A stretch of 64,000 nt of DNA from contig CP188828.1 of the NCBI GenBank assembly GCA_050110875.1, forward strand, positions 2,418,001 through 2,482,000. The letters are read 5' to 3'. Source of the DNA: Methyloligella sp050110875. Lineage in GTDB: Bacteria > Pseudomonadota > Alphaproteobacteria > Rhizobiales > Methyloligellaceae. The first letter of the stretch is position 1. Each line of letters starts with the position of its first letter. This document shows positions 1 through 8,788 of this stretch, piece by piece. The notes under the pieces were generated by a model. It worked only from the letters and a program-made list of their open reading frames with translations, made no database searches and was not told the origin of the DNA. The position numbers were made by a program, and so were the translations under genes.

Positions 1-2
1 CC

Positions 3-944
3 GCCGTTTCGGGCAGCTACGGACTAACGCTGATCGCACGCTTCGTGGCCGGCGTGTCGGCGGGCCTCCTCTGGGCGCTGGCCGCCGGTTATGCTGCACG
101 CATGGCGCCGGCTCATCTCAAGGGCCGGGCGATCGCGATCGCCATGGCGGGAACACCGCTGGCGCTCTCGCTCGGCGTGCCGGCGGGGACGTTCCTCGGC
201 GCGACTGTCGGCTGGCGGGCCTGCTTCGGGCTGATCAGCGGGTTGACGGCGGTTTTGATCCTCTGGGTTCTGGCAAAGGTGCCGGATTTCGCAGGCGAAC
301 CGATCGGTGCGCGGCGATCCCTGAAAAGTGTCTTCACGCGGCCAGGCATACGTCCTGTGCTCTTTGTCGTCCTCACCTTTGTGCTCGCTCACAACATTCT
401 TTACACCTACATCGCACCATTCCTTGACGTTGCGGGCATGCTGACACGGACCGATGCGGTGCTCCTGATCTTCGGTATCGCGTCGCTGGTCAGCATCTGG
501 ATCGTCGGCGTGCTGATCGACAGCCACCTGCGCGAACTGGCCCTTCTAAGCATCGCGCTTTTCGGCCTCTCGGCGGCCGCGCTCTGGATTTGGAATGACG
601 TGCCGGCGATCATCTACACCGCCGCCGGGGTCTGGGGACTCGCCTTCGGCGGCTGTGCGACGCTGTTCCAGACGGCAAGCGCCAAGACTGCGAGAGAGGC
701 TGCGGACCTTGCCCAAGCCATGCTGGTGACGGCCTGGAACACGGCGATCGCCGGTGGCGGTCTTATCGGCGGGGTGCTGCTCGATCAGCTTGGCATCGGC
801 GCTTTCGCGCCAACCCTTCTGATCTTGCTCGTCGCGTCCTTCGTCGTGACGCTCGGCGCGCGCCAGCATGGATTCCCGCGCCGCTATTCGGATGAAAAGC
901 TTGGCACAAAGGCCCCGGAGGCCGTCAATCCGTCCAGTCCCTAA
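3..944 (+). CDS. MFS efflux transporter, 5' end missing
   Basis: The reading frame is open from base 3 to a stop at 942-944, so the gene starts before the window; about 313 residues are visible. Long hydrophobic helices alternate with short basic loops, as in a 12-helix major facilitator transporter, and roughly the last nine or ten helices are present. The stretch RFVAGVSAGLLWALAAGY followed by GVPAGTFLGATVGWR resembles motif C of drug:H+ antiporters of the DHA1/AraJ group. A GTG at 45 is an internal codon, because the frame upstream of it already encodes the preceding helix. The substrate cannot be told from the sequence; efflux of a small molecule in the inner membrane is inferred from the family. 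Confidence 0.85.
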   Translation, partial: AVSGSYGLTLIARFVAGVSAGLLWALAAGYAARMAPAHLKGRAIAIAMAGTPLALSLGVPAGTFLGATVGWRACFGLISGLTAVLILWVLAKVPDFAGEPIGARRSLKSVFTRPGIRPVLFVVLTFVLAHNILYTYIAPFLDVAGMLTRTDAVLLIFGIASLVSIWIVGVLIDSHLRELALLSIALFGLSAAALWIWNDVPAIIYTAAGVWGLAFGGCATLFQTASAKTAREAADLAQAMLVTAWNTAIAGGGLIGGVLLDQLGIGAFAPTLLILLVASFVVTLGARQHGFPRRYSDEKLGTKAPEAVNPSSP

Positions 945-1046
945 CCGGCACTTCTCGCCCAGCTCCCTCGCTCTCGTCAGACTATGGTCTGGACGGCGAC
1001 GGAACACGCCGGGAAAACTTGCCGTGTTCTGGCGGTAAATGGCGGG

Positions 1047-1139
<93 letters not shown>

Positions 1140-1142
1140 TAA

Positions 1143-1230
1143 ATTGTCTTGCCGGAGCGATGCTCCGGGTTGTCGAAGATAAGCGCACGCTTCTCTTAAA
1201 GGGACGCATATGGCTTGGCCATATGCGAGT
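1143..1230. other. 88-bp hairpin-rich insert between two copies of the tRNA-Ser 5' half
   Basis: This segment separates the intact tRNA-Ser from a second copy of its 5' half. It holds two perfect hairpins: 1152-1168 (7-bp arms, 3-nt loop) and 1205-1227 (10-bp arms, loop TTG). It has no ORF of note. Exact 32-bp copies border it on both sides (1111-1142 and 1231-1262). The arrangement fits a small palindromic element inserted in the anticodon stem region with duplication of the target, or the scar of a larger element. That origin is inference. Confidence 0.7.
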
Positions 1231-1262
1231 TGCGCCTTCGACCACTCGGCCACCTCTCCTAA
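1231..1262 (-). repeat. Displaced 5' half of tRNA-Ser (32-bp direct repeat)
   Basis: Bases 1231-1262 match 1111-1142 exactly, 120 bp apart. On the reverse strand the copy runs from two bases before the acceptor stem through the D arm and stops at the start of the anticodon stem. There is no matching 3' half, so it cannot be a tRNA gene. A perfect 20-bp palindrome lies just upstream at 1283-1302. The fragment sits between the presumed promoter (1342-1369) and the intact tRNA, so it should be transcribed. Confidence 0.85.
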
Positions 1263-1341
1263 TTTTCATCGGAGTCGAGCACCCACCCTTTCGAAAGGGT
1301 GGCTTCTCTGATCACTTGGGCCTCTCCCGATGAAGGCGCGC

Positions 1342-1369
1342 ACTATAGCGAAGCGCCTCTCCCTTTCAA
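1342..1369 (-). promoter_or_regulatory. Sigma-70-type promoter for tRNA-Ser
   Basis: On the reverse strand TTGAAA (1369-1364) is followed after 16 bases by TATAGT (1347-1342), close to the housekeeping consensus. It points at the tRNA-Ser fragment and then the intact tRNA; no other gene lies downstream on that strand. The rest of 1370-1486 shows nothing recognisable apart from the start of the next gene. Confidence 0.6.
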
Positions 1370-1486
1370 GCTGCGTGACGCCACCTGAGCACGATTGCAT
1401 GCGGATAGTTGCAGCCTTCGAAATTGAACCAACCGGGCCTCTCCCGTATTTAATGATGTGGGGCCAATCAACGAGACTATCCGGCA

Positions 1487-1804
1487 ATGCACCGTCTATC
1501 GCGCGCAATCGGCGTCATCCTGCTGCTCTTCGCTATGGTCGCGCTTGTCGTCGATGGCACGAAAAGCCTCGGCGCCGGGGGCGAGATCGTTGTCACGCCT
1601 CTCGCCGAGCAGTGGCAGAGCCTGGCGCCTGAAAGCTACGCCGCTTCGCAAAGCTGGATCAGCGAGACCGCGGGCCAAGGCTTTTGGGAGGGCGCGGCGC
1701 TCCCCATATTAGGCCTACCCGCCTGGGCGATCTTGGGCGTGCTCGGCATTCTCTTGTATTGGCTGGGCCAGAAACGCCAGCGGACCGAGGTCTTCATCAA
1801 CTGA
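1487..1804 (+). CDS. Small two-helix membrane protein, conserved hypothetical
   Basis: A 105-residue protein with a hydrophobic N-terminal helix (residues about 5-25) and a second near the C-terminus (about 75-95), leaving a loop of about 50 residues between them. The pattern DGTKSL, then a VVTPL element, then the C-terminal helix is one I recall from short rhizobial proteins next to msrA, sometimes labelled PetM-like. That label is not supported by anything visible here, and no catalytic motif can be seen. The gene ends 38 bp before the msrA start and may be cotranscribed with it. Location in the inner membrane is inferred from the two helices. Confidence 0.7.
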   Translation: MHRLSRAIGVILLLFAMVALVVDGTKSLGAGGEIVVTPLAEQWQSLAPESYAASQSWISETAGQGFWEGAALPILGLPAWAILGVLGILLYWLGQKRQRTEVFIN

Positions 1805-1842
1805 CGGTCTCCGATACGCGGGAGGCGGGAAAGGAGATGCCA

Positions 1843-2499
1843 ATGTTCGGTTTGAAACCCCTGTCTATCCCGACGCCGGAGAAAGCGCTTCCCGGACGGG
1901 CGGAGCCTATTCCCACCGCCCAGACCCATTTCGTCTCGGGTCACACGCTGAAAGGCCCTTATCCGGAGCATCTGGAACAGGCGGTCTTTGCTCTCGGCTG
2001 TTTTTGGGGTGCGGAGCGCACTTTCTGGCAACTGCCCGGCGTCTATGTCACGGCGGTCGGCTATATCGGCGGGCCCACGCCGAACCCCACCTACGAGGAG
2101 GTGTGCAGCGGCCAGACCGGTCATACGGAGGCGGTGCTGGCGGTCTTCGATCCGAACCAGATCTCATACGACGCGCTGCTGAAGGTCTTCTTCGAGTCCC
2201 ACGATCCGACCCAAGGCATGCGCCAAGGGAACGATATCGGCACCCAGTACCGGTCGGGCATCTATGTCTTTTCCGATGAGCAGCGGCGCGCGGCGGAAGC
2301 GGCGAAGAACGCTTACGACAAGGCGCTCGGCGCGAAAGGCTTGGGGGCCATCACGACGGAGATCCTCGACGCGCCGGAGTTCTACTTCGCCGAGGATTAT
2401 CACCAGCAATACCTGGCGAAGAATCCGAACGGCTATTGCGGTCTCGGCGGCACCGGGGTGGCCTGTCCCATCGGCACCGGCGTCGCCGCCGGCATATAG
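1843..2499 (+). CDS. msrA: Peptide-methionine (S)-S-oxide reductase MsrA
   Basis: MsrA reduces the S-epimer of methionine sulfoxide in proteins and free methionine, using thioredoxin for recycling. The 218-residue protein carries the catalytic GCFWG motif about 50 residues in, followed by ERTFW and the family's conserved VGYIGG and YEEVCSGQTGH stretches. A C-terminal segment contains YHQQYL and a further Cys in GYCGLGGTG. The start at 1843 is chosen because AAGGAG at 1831-1836 sits six bases ahead; an ATG at 1837 is too close to it. The N-terminal extension of about 45 residues before the catalytic core is usual for the longer proteobacterial MsrA type. It has no signal peptide, so it is cytoplasmic. 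Confidence 0.95.
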   Translation: MFGLKPLSIPTPEKALPGRAEPIPTAQTHFVSGHTLKGPYPEHLEQAVFALGCFWGAERTFWQLPGVYVTAVGYIGGPTPNPTYEEVCSGQTGHTEAVLAVFDPNQISYDALLKVFFESHDPTQGMRQGNDIGTQYRSGIYVFSDEQRRAAEAAKNAYDKALGAKGLGAITTEILDAPEFYFAEDYHQQYLAKNPNGYCGLGGTGVACPIGTGVAAGI

Positions 2500-2529
2500 A
2501 GGCGCAATGTCAGGCACGCATGGCGCGTT

Positions 2530-2874
2530 CTAATGCGGGGTGGCGCGGGAGAAGCCGTTGACCAGCACCACGCCGGCGACGATCAGCGCAATGCCGAAGA
2601 TCGCCGGCCAGTCGAGCTTCTGATCGAAGACCACATAGCCGAAGATCGAGATCAGGATGATGCCGACGCCGCCCCATGTGGCGTAGGCGATACCGAGGGG
2701 CACGGCGCGCAAGGCCAGGGTCAGAAAATAGAACGAGGCGAGATAGGCGGCGATCATGACCACGGTCGGTCCGAGCCTGGTGAATTGATGGGAGGCCTGA
2801 AGGGCGAGCGTGCCGACCGTCTCGAGAACGATGGCGAAGAAAAGCGCCCCGTAAGCCATGGCGATCGGATTCAT
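2530..2874 (-). CDS. SMR-family multidrug exporter (EmrE-like)
   Basis: A 114-residue protein with four transmembrane helices, the standard size for small multidrug resistance transporters. The essential membrane glutamate is present (Glu18 in AIVLETVG, equal to EmrE Glu14). So is the YATWGGVGI signature with its conserved tryptophan. Members work as antiparallel dimers and exchange cationic drugs or guanidinium-type compounds for protons; the substrate here is unknown. It lies 18 bp downstream of a short-chain dehydrogenase on the same strand, probably one operon. It converges with msrA across a 30-bp gap. Confidence 0.9.
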   Translation of the reverse strand: MNPIAMAYGALFFAIVLETVGTLALQASHQFTRLGPTVVMIAAYLASFYFLTLALRAVPLGIAYATWGGVGIILISIFGYVVFDQKLDWPAIFGIALIVAGVVLVNGFSRATPH

Positions 2875-2892
2875 AATCCCTGCTTTCGTTGC

Positions 2893-3798
2893 TCAGCCTG
2901 CGTTCTCTTTTTCGCGGCTCTGACTATCCACCTGCGAACCGTCGTCCTTGCCGGGAATCGGCCCTGGCGGCAGGGCGATGCCGTCTTCGCCGAGAACGCG
3001 GAAGAGCATGCCCATGAAGGGCACCAGGACGAAGTTCGGCGTGAAATGGCCGAGGATTCGCAGCAGCTTGTTGCGGATCCCCGGAATGACGATCTTCTTG
3101 CCGCGCATGAAGGCGCGATAGCCGAGGGAGGCGACCTGGTCCGGCGTCATCACCGGAAGCATATAGAGATAGCGGGAATAGGTGGCGCCGGCCTTCCCGT
3201 GAAGGTCGGTGGCAACCACGCCAGGCACCAAGGCTGAAACGGTCACGCCGGTATACATGCACTCATAGGCAAGCGCCCGGCTGAACGAGGTGACGAAAGC
3301 CTTGGAGGCGGCGTAGTTCAGCTCGTATGGCGTCGGCTGAAAACCGGTCATGGAGCTGACATTCATGATGCGGCCATGGCCGCGGGCCAGCATGCCGATC
3401 ATCAGGCGGCGGGTGAGGTCGACAACCGCCGCGATGTTCAGATCAATCATCTTCAGAAGGGTCTGGCGGTCGCCATCCTGAAAGAAACCGCCGAGCGCGA
3501 GGGCCGCATTGTTCACCAGAAACTCCGCATGGAGCCCTTTTGCGTGAAGCGCCTGCTCCACGCCGGCACGCCCCTCTTCGGTGCTTAGATCCTGGGCCGC
3601 AGTCTCAACAGTGATCCCATAAGCCTGGGTCAGCTCGGCGGCGGCGCTGGCCAGCTTGTCCCGACTGCGGGCGACGAGCAGCAGGTCGTGCCCATCCTTT
3701 GCGAATTGACGGGCGAGCGCGAGGCCGAGCCCCTCGGTTCCGCCAGTGATGACGGCGACAGGCTTCGTTTCGCTCTTCGCCTGGGGCGGGCTCTCCAT
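2893..3798 (-). CDS. Short-chain dehydrogenase/reductase
   Basis: A 301-residue SDR enzyme. The Rossmann nucleotide-binding motif appears as TGGTEGLGLA near residue 20, the NNAAL element near residue 100, and the catalytic Ser followed by YAASK (Tyr-x3-Lys) near residue 165. The C-terminal part, with a hydrophobic stretch and Pro-rich end, resembles DltE/YqjQ-type SDRs of unknown substrate. The start at 3798 has AGGG six bases upstream; an ATG at 3813 is the alternative. It is the first gene of a likely two-gene unit with the SMR exporter. NAD(P)-dependent oxidoreduction is from the family; the substrate is unknown. Confidence 0.9.
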   Translation of the reverse strand: MESPPQAKSETKPVAVITGGTEGLGLALARQFAKDGHDLLLVARSRDKLASAAAELTQAYGITVETAAQDLSTEEGRAGVEQALHAKGLHAEFLVNNAALALGGFFQDGDRQTLLKMIDLNIAAVVDLTRRLMIGMLARGHGRIMNVSSMTGFQPTPYELNYAASKAFVTSFSRALAYECMYTGVTVSALVPGVVATDLHGKAGATYSRYLYMLPVMTPDQVASLGYRAFMRGKKIVIPGIRNKLLRILGHFTPNFVLVPFMGMLFRVLGEDGIALPPGPIPGKDDGSQVDSQSREKENAG

Positions 3799-3939
3799 CG
3801 TCTTCCCTCGCATCTCAACTTCGATCGTACCCGAGTTTCAGGCGTTATAAGCCATGTCATCTGCCCTTTCAGCGTTTCCGGCACAATGATCTAATGTCGC
3901 AGACCGATGTGAATAAAGCTTAGTGGGAGGTTGGTTGCC

Positions 3940-4947
3940 ATGGCACGGACGCTCGGAGAGAGGCTTCGGCTAGGGGCTGGGCCAGGCGGGTTGACCGCCG
4001 TCGTGAGTTGGTTGGGGGCGGCAGGACTGCTTCTCGCATCGCCCGCTGCGGCCGAGACCAGCCTCCAAGAGGCCGTCATGGCGCAGAGCGGCAAGTATCT
4101 CAAGGCACCCAACGTGCCCGGAAAGGACGAGAGCGTTCAGATCGAGGCGGGCTCCATCGACGAGATGGTCGAGCCGGTCGAAATCTCCAAGGGCGATATC
4201 ACCGCGCGCATCACCTATCAGGAGACCAAGCCGGGGGAAGATGCGGCTTTCACCTCCACCGTGGCCGTGCTGGAAGGCGGCGAGAAGGTCGTGGCCACCG
4301 AGATCGACGAGTTCAGCACCCGCTTTCCCTACCCCGTGCAGATCGTGGAGATCGATCCCGCGAACGAGACGCCCGAAGTGGTGGTCTCGACCTATACCGG
4401 CGGCGCCCATTGCTGCGCCGTGGTTCAGGTGTTCTCCAAGAATGCCGACGCGGATACCTGGTCGGTGGTCGATGTCGGCGAGTTCGACGGAGAGCCGGTG
4501 ATCGCGAAAGATTACAACGGCGACGGCCAATCGGAATTCACCGTCGACGACAACGCCTTTCTCTACACGTTCGGCGCCTATGCCTTTTCCGTCGCGCCTC
4601 AGATGGTGCTGACCGTGGAGAACGGCGAGGTGAAGAATGTGAGCGCCGATCCCGCCTATGCGGATGTGCAGAAGAGCTGGATGAAACGCTTGGTCGAGAT
4701 CGCGCGCAACGATTACGCCAATGCTTATCTCGCAGGGTATGTCGCTCAGAAAAGCCTGCTCGGCGAAGGCCGGGAGGCTTGGGACCTGATGCTGAAGCAT
4801 TACGACCGGAATGACGATTGGGGTTTGCAGACCTGCGACAAGCCGCTGACCGATGCCGGCGTCTGCCCCGGCGAGGAGATCACGCTCACCTATCCGGAGA
4901 TGCTCGAACGGGTTCTTAGGGAAAACGGATACAAAATCGACGGGTAG
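3940..4947 (+). CDS. Secreted protein of unknown function
   Basis: A 335-residue protein with a signal peptide: a basic start, a hydrophobic core around residues 20-37 and an ASPAAA cleavage region. The mature part contains STYTGGAHCC (two adjacent cysteines) and a DYNGDG loop resembling a calcium-binding FG-GAP or EF-hand turn, followed by SEFTVDD. More cysteines occur near the C-terminus (QTCDK and VCPGE), so disulfides in the periplasm are plausible. I do not recognise a named family. GGGAGG at 3925-3930 fixes the ATG at 3940 rather than a TTG at 3931. It is monocistronic as far as can be seen, and a stress-type promoter begins right after its stop. Confidence 0.75.
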   Translation: MARTLGERLRLGAGPGGLTAVVSWLGAAGLLLASPAAAETSLQEAVMAQSGKYLKAPNVPGKDESVQIEAGSIDEMVEPVEISKGDITARITYQETKPGEDAAFTSTVAVLEGGEKVVATEIDEFSTRFPYPVQIVEIDPANETPEVVVSTYTGGAHCCAVVQVFSKNADADTWSVVDVGEFDGEPVIAKDYNGDGQSEFTVDDNAFLYTFGAYAFSVAPQMVLTVENGEVKNVSADPAYADVQKSWMKRLVEIARNDYANAYLAGYVAQKSLLGEGREAWDLMLKHYDRNDDWGLQTCDKPLTDAGVCPGEEITLTYPEMLERVLRENGYKIDG

Positions 4948-4973
4948 GAGCGCAGCAAGCCGTCGATCCGGTG

Positions 4974-4999
4974 GGAACCGGGCGGTTGCAAGCTCCGTT
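4974..4999 (+). promoter_or_regulatory. EcfG/RpoE2-type promoter before ku-ligD
   Basis: GGAAC at 4974-4978 and CGTT at 4996-4999 are separated by 17 bases, matching the alphaproteobacterial general-stress consensus GGAAC-N16/17-CGTT. It lies 61 bp before the Ku start codon. Stationary-phase, RpoE2-dependent ku/ligD expression is known in Sinorhizobium, which fits. Confidence 0.65.
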
Positions 5000-5060
5000 G
5001 ACTCATTTTTGCGGCATTCGACAAAGGCCCGCGAAACATTCTGTCGAGGAGTATTGCGTC

Positions 5061-5948
5061 ATGGCGTTGCCCCGCCCTTATTGGACCGGCCAATTGCGGC
5101 TGTCCCTAGTGACCATTCCGGTCCGGCTCTATTCCGCGACAAGCTCGGAACGGCGGATCGCCTTGCATCAAATTCACGAGCCGTCCGGAAAACGCATCCG
5201 TTATCAAAAGGTGGCGCCGGGCATTGGGCCCGTCGACACGGACGAGATCATCAAGGGCTTCGAATACGAGAAGGGCAAGTACGTCCTGCTCGAGCCGGAG
5301 GAGATCGACGATCTGAAGCTGGAGAGCAAGCAGACCATCGAGCTCGTCCGCTTCGTCGATCAGGCGGATATCGATCCGCGCTATTTCGAGAAGCCCTATT
5401 ACGTGCTGCCCGACGGCGAGAACGCCGATGAGGGCTATGCGGTGATCCAGAAAGCGCTCACAGCGGCGAAAAAGGTCGGGCTCGGACAGGTGGTGATGCG
5501 CGGCAAGAGCAGCCTCGTCGCCATCAAGTCCTGTGGGAAAGGTCTTTTGTTGGAGATGCTGCGCCAGGCTGACGAAGTGCGCTCCGCCGATCAGTTCTTC
5601 GACGAAATTCCCGATGTGAAGATCGACAAGGAGGCTCTGGAGCTCGGCGAGGAGCTGATCAAGCGCAAGAGCGGCCCCTTCGAGCCGGAGAAGTTCAAGG
5701 ACGACTACACCGAGGCCATGTGGGAGCTGATCAATGCCAAGATCGAGCACCGCGAGCCGGATGTCGTCACCGAAGCGCCCCAGACCGGCAAGGTGATCAA
5801 CATCATGGATGCGCTGAAGAAGAGCGTGCGCAATCAGGACGGTCAGAAGAAAACGACGAAGTCACGCTCGACGAAAGCGAAAAGCGGCAAGGCCAGCGCC
5901 GCCAAGAACGACAACAAGAGCAAGACCCAACGGAAAAAATCGGCGTAG
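5061..5948 (+). CDS. ku: Non-homologous end-joining protein Ku
   Basis: Bacterial Ku forms a homodimeric ring on double-strand DNA ends and recruits LigD. The 295-residue protein begins with the typical RPYWTGQLRLSLVTIPVRLY, and contains LHQIH, the Ku core barrel and the conserved PYYVLPD segment. The last 35 or so residues form a lysine-rich tail (KKTTKSRSTKAKSG and so on), as in Ku proteins with extended DNA-binding C-termini. The start at 5061 has GAGGAG nine bases ahead. The coding frame runs on upstream, but those residues do not belong to the family. LigD follows after six bases, so the two are cotranscribed, probably from the stress promoter at 4974-4999. Confidence 0.96.
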   Translation: MALPRPYWTGQLRLSLVTIPVRLYSATSSERRIALHQIHEPSGKRIRYQKVAPGIGPVDTDEIIKGFEYEKGKYVLLEPEEIDDLKLESKQTIELVRFVDQADIDPRYFEKPYYVLPDGENADEGYAVIQKALTAAKKVGLGQVVMRGKSSLVAIKSCGKGLLLEMLRQADEVRSADQFFDEIPDVKIDKEALELGEELIKRKSGPFEPEKFKDDYTEAMWELINAKIEHREPDVVTEAPQTGKVINIMDALKKSVRNQDGQKKTTKSRSTKAKSGKASAAKNDNKSKTQRKKSA

Positions 5949-5954
5949 CGCGCA

Positions 5955-8549
5955 ATGGCGAGCCTCGACGACCAGGATCAGGACCTTCTCGCCGAATACC
6001 GGTCGCGGCGGGATTTCGCCAAGACACCGGAGCCCGCGCCGGGCCGCAAGCGAAAGACCGGCAACAGCTTCGTCATCCAGAAGCACGCAGCGACGCGGAC
6101 CCATTTCGATTTCCGGCTCGAGCTCGACGGCGTGCTGAAGAGCTGGGCGGTGACCAAGGGGCCGAGCTTCGATACCTCCCAGAAACGGCTCGCGGTCCGC
6201 ACCGAGGACCATCCGCTGGCCTATGGCGGCTTCGAGGGCGTGATCCCCAAGGGCGAATATGGCGGCGGGCCCGTGATGCTATGGGATCGCGGCACCTGGG
6301 AGCCGGTGGGCGATCCCCATAAGGGGCTCGAGAAGGGCCATCTCGATTTCATCCTCCATGGCGAGCGGCTGAAGGGCGAATGGCACCTCGTCCGCATGAA
6401 GAAGGACAAGCGCGGGGGCAAACGGGAGAACTGGCTGCTCATCAAGGCATCCGACGAATACGCAGAGCCAGGCAACGAGCCCACCCAGAAATACGACACG
6501 AGCGTGGAAAGCGGACGGACGATGGATCAGATCAGAGACGGCGAGAGCGCCGTCTGGACATCGGATCGCTCCAAGACACCAGGCGCGAAGAAGACGAGCA
6601 ACAAGCGCTGGCACGGCAAGCCACCCCCGCCGAGCCGGAAAGCCACGGCGCCGGAATTCATCCCACCCCAGCTCGCCACCCTCGACCACGAGGTGCCGGA
6701 GGGCGATGGCTGGCTACACGAGGTGAAATTCGACGGGTACCGCATCGAGGCGCGCAAAGACGGCGACAGGGTCACCCTCTATAGCCGCAGCGGTCTCGAC
6801 TGGACGGCGCGTTTTCCGGCCATTGCCAAGGCGCTGACGAAACTTCCCTGCAAGGCCGCGCTGATCGATGGGGAGGCCGCCTTCGTTCTCGGCACCGGCC
6901 TTTCCGATTTCAAGTCGCTGCAAGAGCATATCGACACGGATCATCCGGCGATCCGCTACTACGCCTTCGATCTGCTGGAGCTGGACGGCAAGGACCTCAA
7001 GAAGGAACCCTTGGTCGAGCGGAAGGCGAAGCTGCAGAAGCTGTTCGCAAAGAAGAAGCTGCCGGAACGCATCGTCTATTCCGACCATATCGAGGGGCAG
7101 GGCGAGGCCTTCTTCGGCCAGGCTTGCCGGACGGCGCTGGAAGGCATCATCTCCAAGCGGGCGAACGCGCCTTACAAATCGGGTCGCGGCAAGACCTGGC
7201 TGAAGATCAAATGCGGGCGGCGGGCCGAATTCGTCATTGGCGGCTATTCGAAATCGAGCGCCAAGGGGCGTTCGTTCTCGTCTCTCCTGCTCGGGACGTT
7301 CGAGGACGGCAAACTCGTCTTCGCCGGCAAGGTCGGCACCGGCTTCAACTCCGGCGACATGAAGCGTCTGGCGGCGAAGTTCGATTCCCTGAAGAGAAAG
7401 ACCTCGCCGTTCGAAGCGGTCCCGACCGCCGACAAGCGCGATGCGGTCTGGCTGACACCGAAGCTGGTCTGCGAAGTCGCCTTCACCGAATGGACCAAGG
7501 ACGGACGTTTGCGCCACCCGAGCTATCAGGGCTTGCGGGAGGACAAGGCGCCTGAGGACGTGACCCGCGACCCGCCGGAGAAGGAGATCGGCGAGATGGC
7601 CAAGGAAACGATCGCGCAACCAGCAAAGGCCGTCCAGGCGAAGGGCGGCAAACCGCAGGACGATTTTGACGGCGTCACCCTGACAAACCCGGACAGGGTG
7701 CTTTATCCGCAGCTCGGCCTCACCAAGCGCGACATCGCGCTGTACTATGAGAGCATTGCCGATGCGATGCTTCCCTACGTCAAGAACCGGCCGATCAGCC
7801 TGGTGCGCTGCCCCGAGGGCCGGGCGGAAGAATGCTTCTTCCAGCGCCACGCCATGAAGGGGATGAGCAAGGCGATCCGCGAGGTCGCGATCCCAGGCGG
7901 CGAGGCGAAGAAGAAGTACCTCTATATCGACGACGCAGCAGGGCTGTTCAGCCTGGTGCAGATCGGCGTGCTGGAGATCCATGACTGGGGCGTATCGCTG
8001 AAAAATATCAGCAAGCCCGACCGGCTGGTCTTCGATCTCGATCCCGATGAGGGCCTAGCGCTGGAGACGCTGAAATCGGCGGCTGTCGAGACCCGTGAAT
8101 TTCTCGCCGATCTGGGTCTGAAGAGCTTTCTGAAATCGACCGGTGGCAAGGGGCTGCATGTTGTGGCGCCGATCACCGCACGGGCCGGCTGGGACGAGGT
8201 GAAGGACTTCGCCAAGGCGGTGGCCGAGGCGCTGGTGACGGCACGGGGCGACCGCTACACCGCCAACATGGCGAAGCGGGCGCGCAAGGGAAAAATCTTC
8301 GTCGACTATCTGCGCAATCAGCGCGGCGGCTCCGCCATCGTGAACTTCTCCACCCGTGCACGGGAAGGGGCGCCGGTCGCCTGTCCTCTGCATTGGGACG
8401 AGTTGTCCGGGCTGAAGACCGCCGCACCTTTCAATGTCGAGACCCTGCCGAAGCGGCTGGCACGTTTGCAGGACGACCCTTGGGAGGGCTTCTTCAAGAC
8501 GCGTCAGTCGATCACCAAGACGGCCAAACAGGCGCTGGGGCTGGCGTAG
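5955..8549 (+). CDS. ligD: Multifunctional ATP-dependent DNA ligase LigD
   Basis: LigD seals Ku-bound ends. The 864-residue protein has the order phosphoesterase, ligase, polymerase. The 3'-phosphoesterase domain spans about 35-165 (HFDFRLELDG, HPLAYGGFEGVIPKGEYGGG). The ligase domain spans about 235-545, with adenylation lysine in EVKFDGYR (Lys258) and the OB fold after it. The primase/polymerase domain spans about 570-845, with metal-binding FDLDPDEG near 692 and STGGKGLH. Lys/Pro-rich linkers separate the domains. All three carry their key residues, so it should process and ligate ends unaided. It starts six bases after ku. Confidence 0.97.
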   Translation: MASLDDQDQDLLAEYRSRRDFAKTPEPAPGRKRKTGNSFVIQKHAATRTHFDFRLELDGVLKSWAVTKGPSFDTSQKRLAVRTEDHPLAYGGFEGVIPKGEYGGGPVMLWDRGTWEPVGDPHKGLEKGHLDFILHGERLKGEWHLVRMKKDKRGGKRENWLLIKASDEYAEPGNEPTQKYDTSVESGRTMDQIRDGESAVWTSDRSKTPGAKKTSNKRWHGKPPPPSRKATAPEFIPPQLATLDHEVPEGDGWLHEVKFDGYRIEARKDGDRVTLYSRSGLDWTARFPAIAKALTKLPCKAALIDGEAAFVLGTGLSDFKSLQEHIDTDHPAIRYYAFDLLELDGKDLKKEPLVERKAKLQKLFAKKKLPERIVYSDHIEGQGEAFFGQACRTALEGIISKRANAPYKSGRGKTWLKIKCGRRAEFVIGGYSKSSAKGRSFSSLLLGTFEDGKLVFAGKVGTGFNSGDMKRLAAKFDSLKRKTSPFEAVPTADKRDAVWLTPKLVCEVAFTEWTKDGRLRHPSYQGLREDKAPEDVTRDPPEKEIGEMAKETIAQPAKAVQAKGGKPQDDFDGVTLTNPDRVLYPQLGLTKRDIALYYESIADAMLPYVKNRPISLVRCPEGRAEECFFQRHAMKGMSKAIREVAIPGGEAKKKYLYIDDAAGLFSLVQIGVLEIHDWGVSLKNISKPDRLVFDLDPDEGLALETLKSAAVETREFLADLGLKSFLKSTGGKGLHVVAPITARAGWDEVKDFAKAVAEALVTARGDRYTANMAKRARKGKIFVDYLRNQRGGSAIVNFSTRAREGAPVACPLHWDELSGLKTAAPFNVETLPKRLARLQDDPWEGFFKTRQSITKTAKQALGLA

Positions 8550-8571
8550 GCGGCTGGCGGTCTCCTCGAGC

Positions 8572-8672
8572 GTCACGCCCGGCCTCGTGCCGGGTATCCA
8601 TGACCCCTATGCCTGGTGCCTGCTGTCAAAACGCCGGTGTTCATGGCTTGCCGGGGCAGGCCCGGCAATGAC
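8572..8672. repeat. Intergenic inverted-repeat element of alphaproteobacterial type
   Basis: The gap after ligD contains GTCACGCCCGGCCTCGTGCC at its left end and, inverted, GGCAGGCCCGGCAATGAC at its right end (8655-8672). GC-rich palindromes of the form GTCATxxCCGGxC are scattered between genes in many alphaproteobacteria, and this looks like one degenerate copy. A separate inverted repeat, CCGTTCC/GGAACGG, lies near 8695-8712. Nothing else is seen before the next gene at 8789. Confidence 0.5.
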
Positions 8673-8788
8673 TCACAATCTCGGGAGAGGCTTCCGTTCC
8701 GATCCGGAACGGCTCTTTACGCCTGCTTAGAAATTGTGGCCGCGCAGCATTGAAAATTTATTCACTGAATCCCGCGCATTTTACCGGG

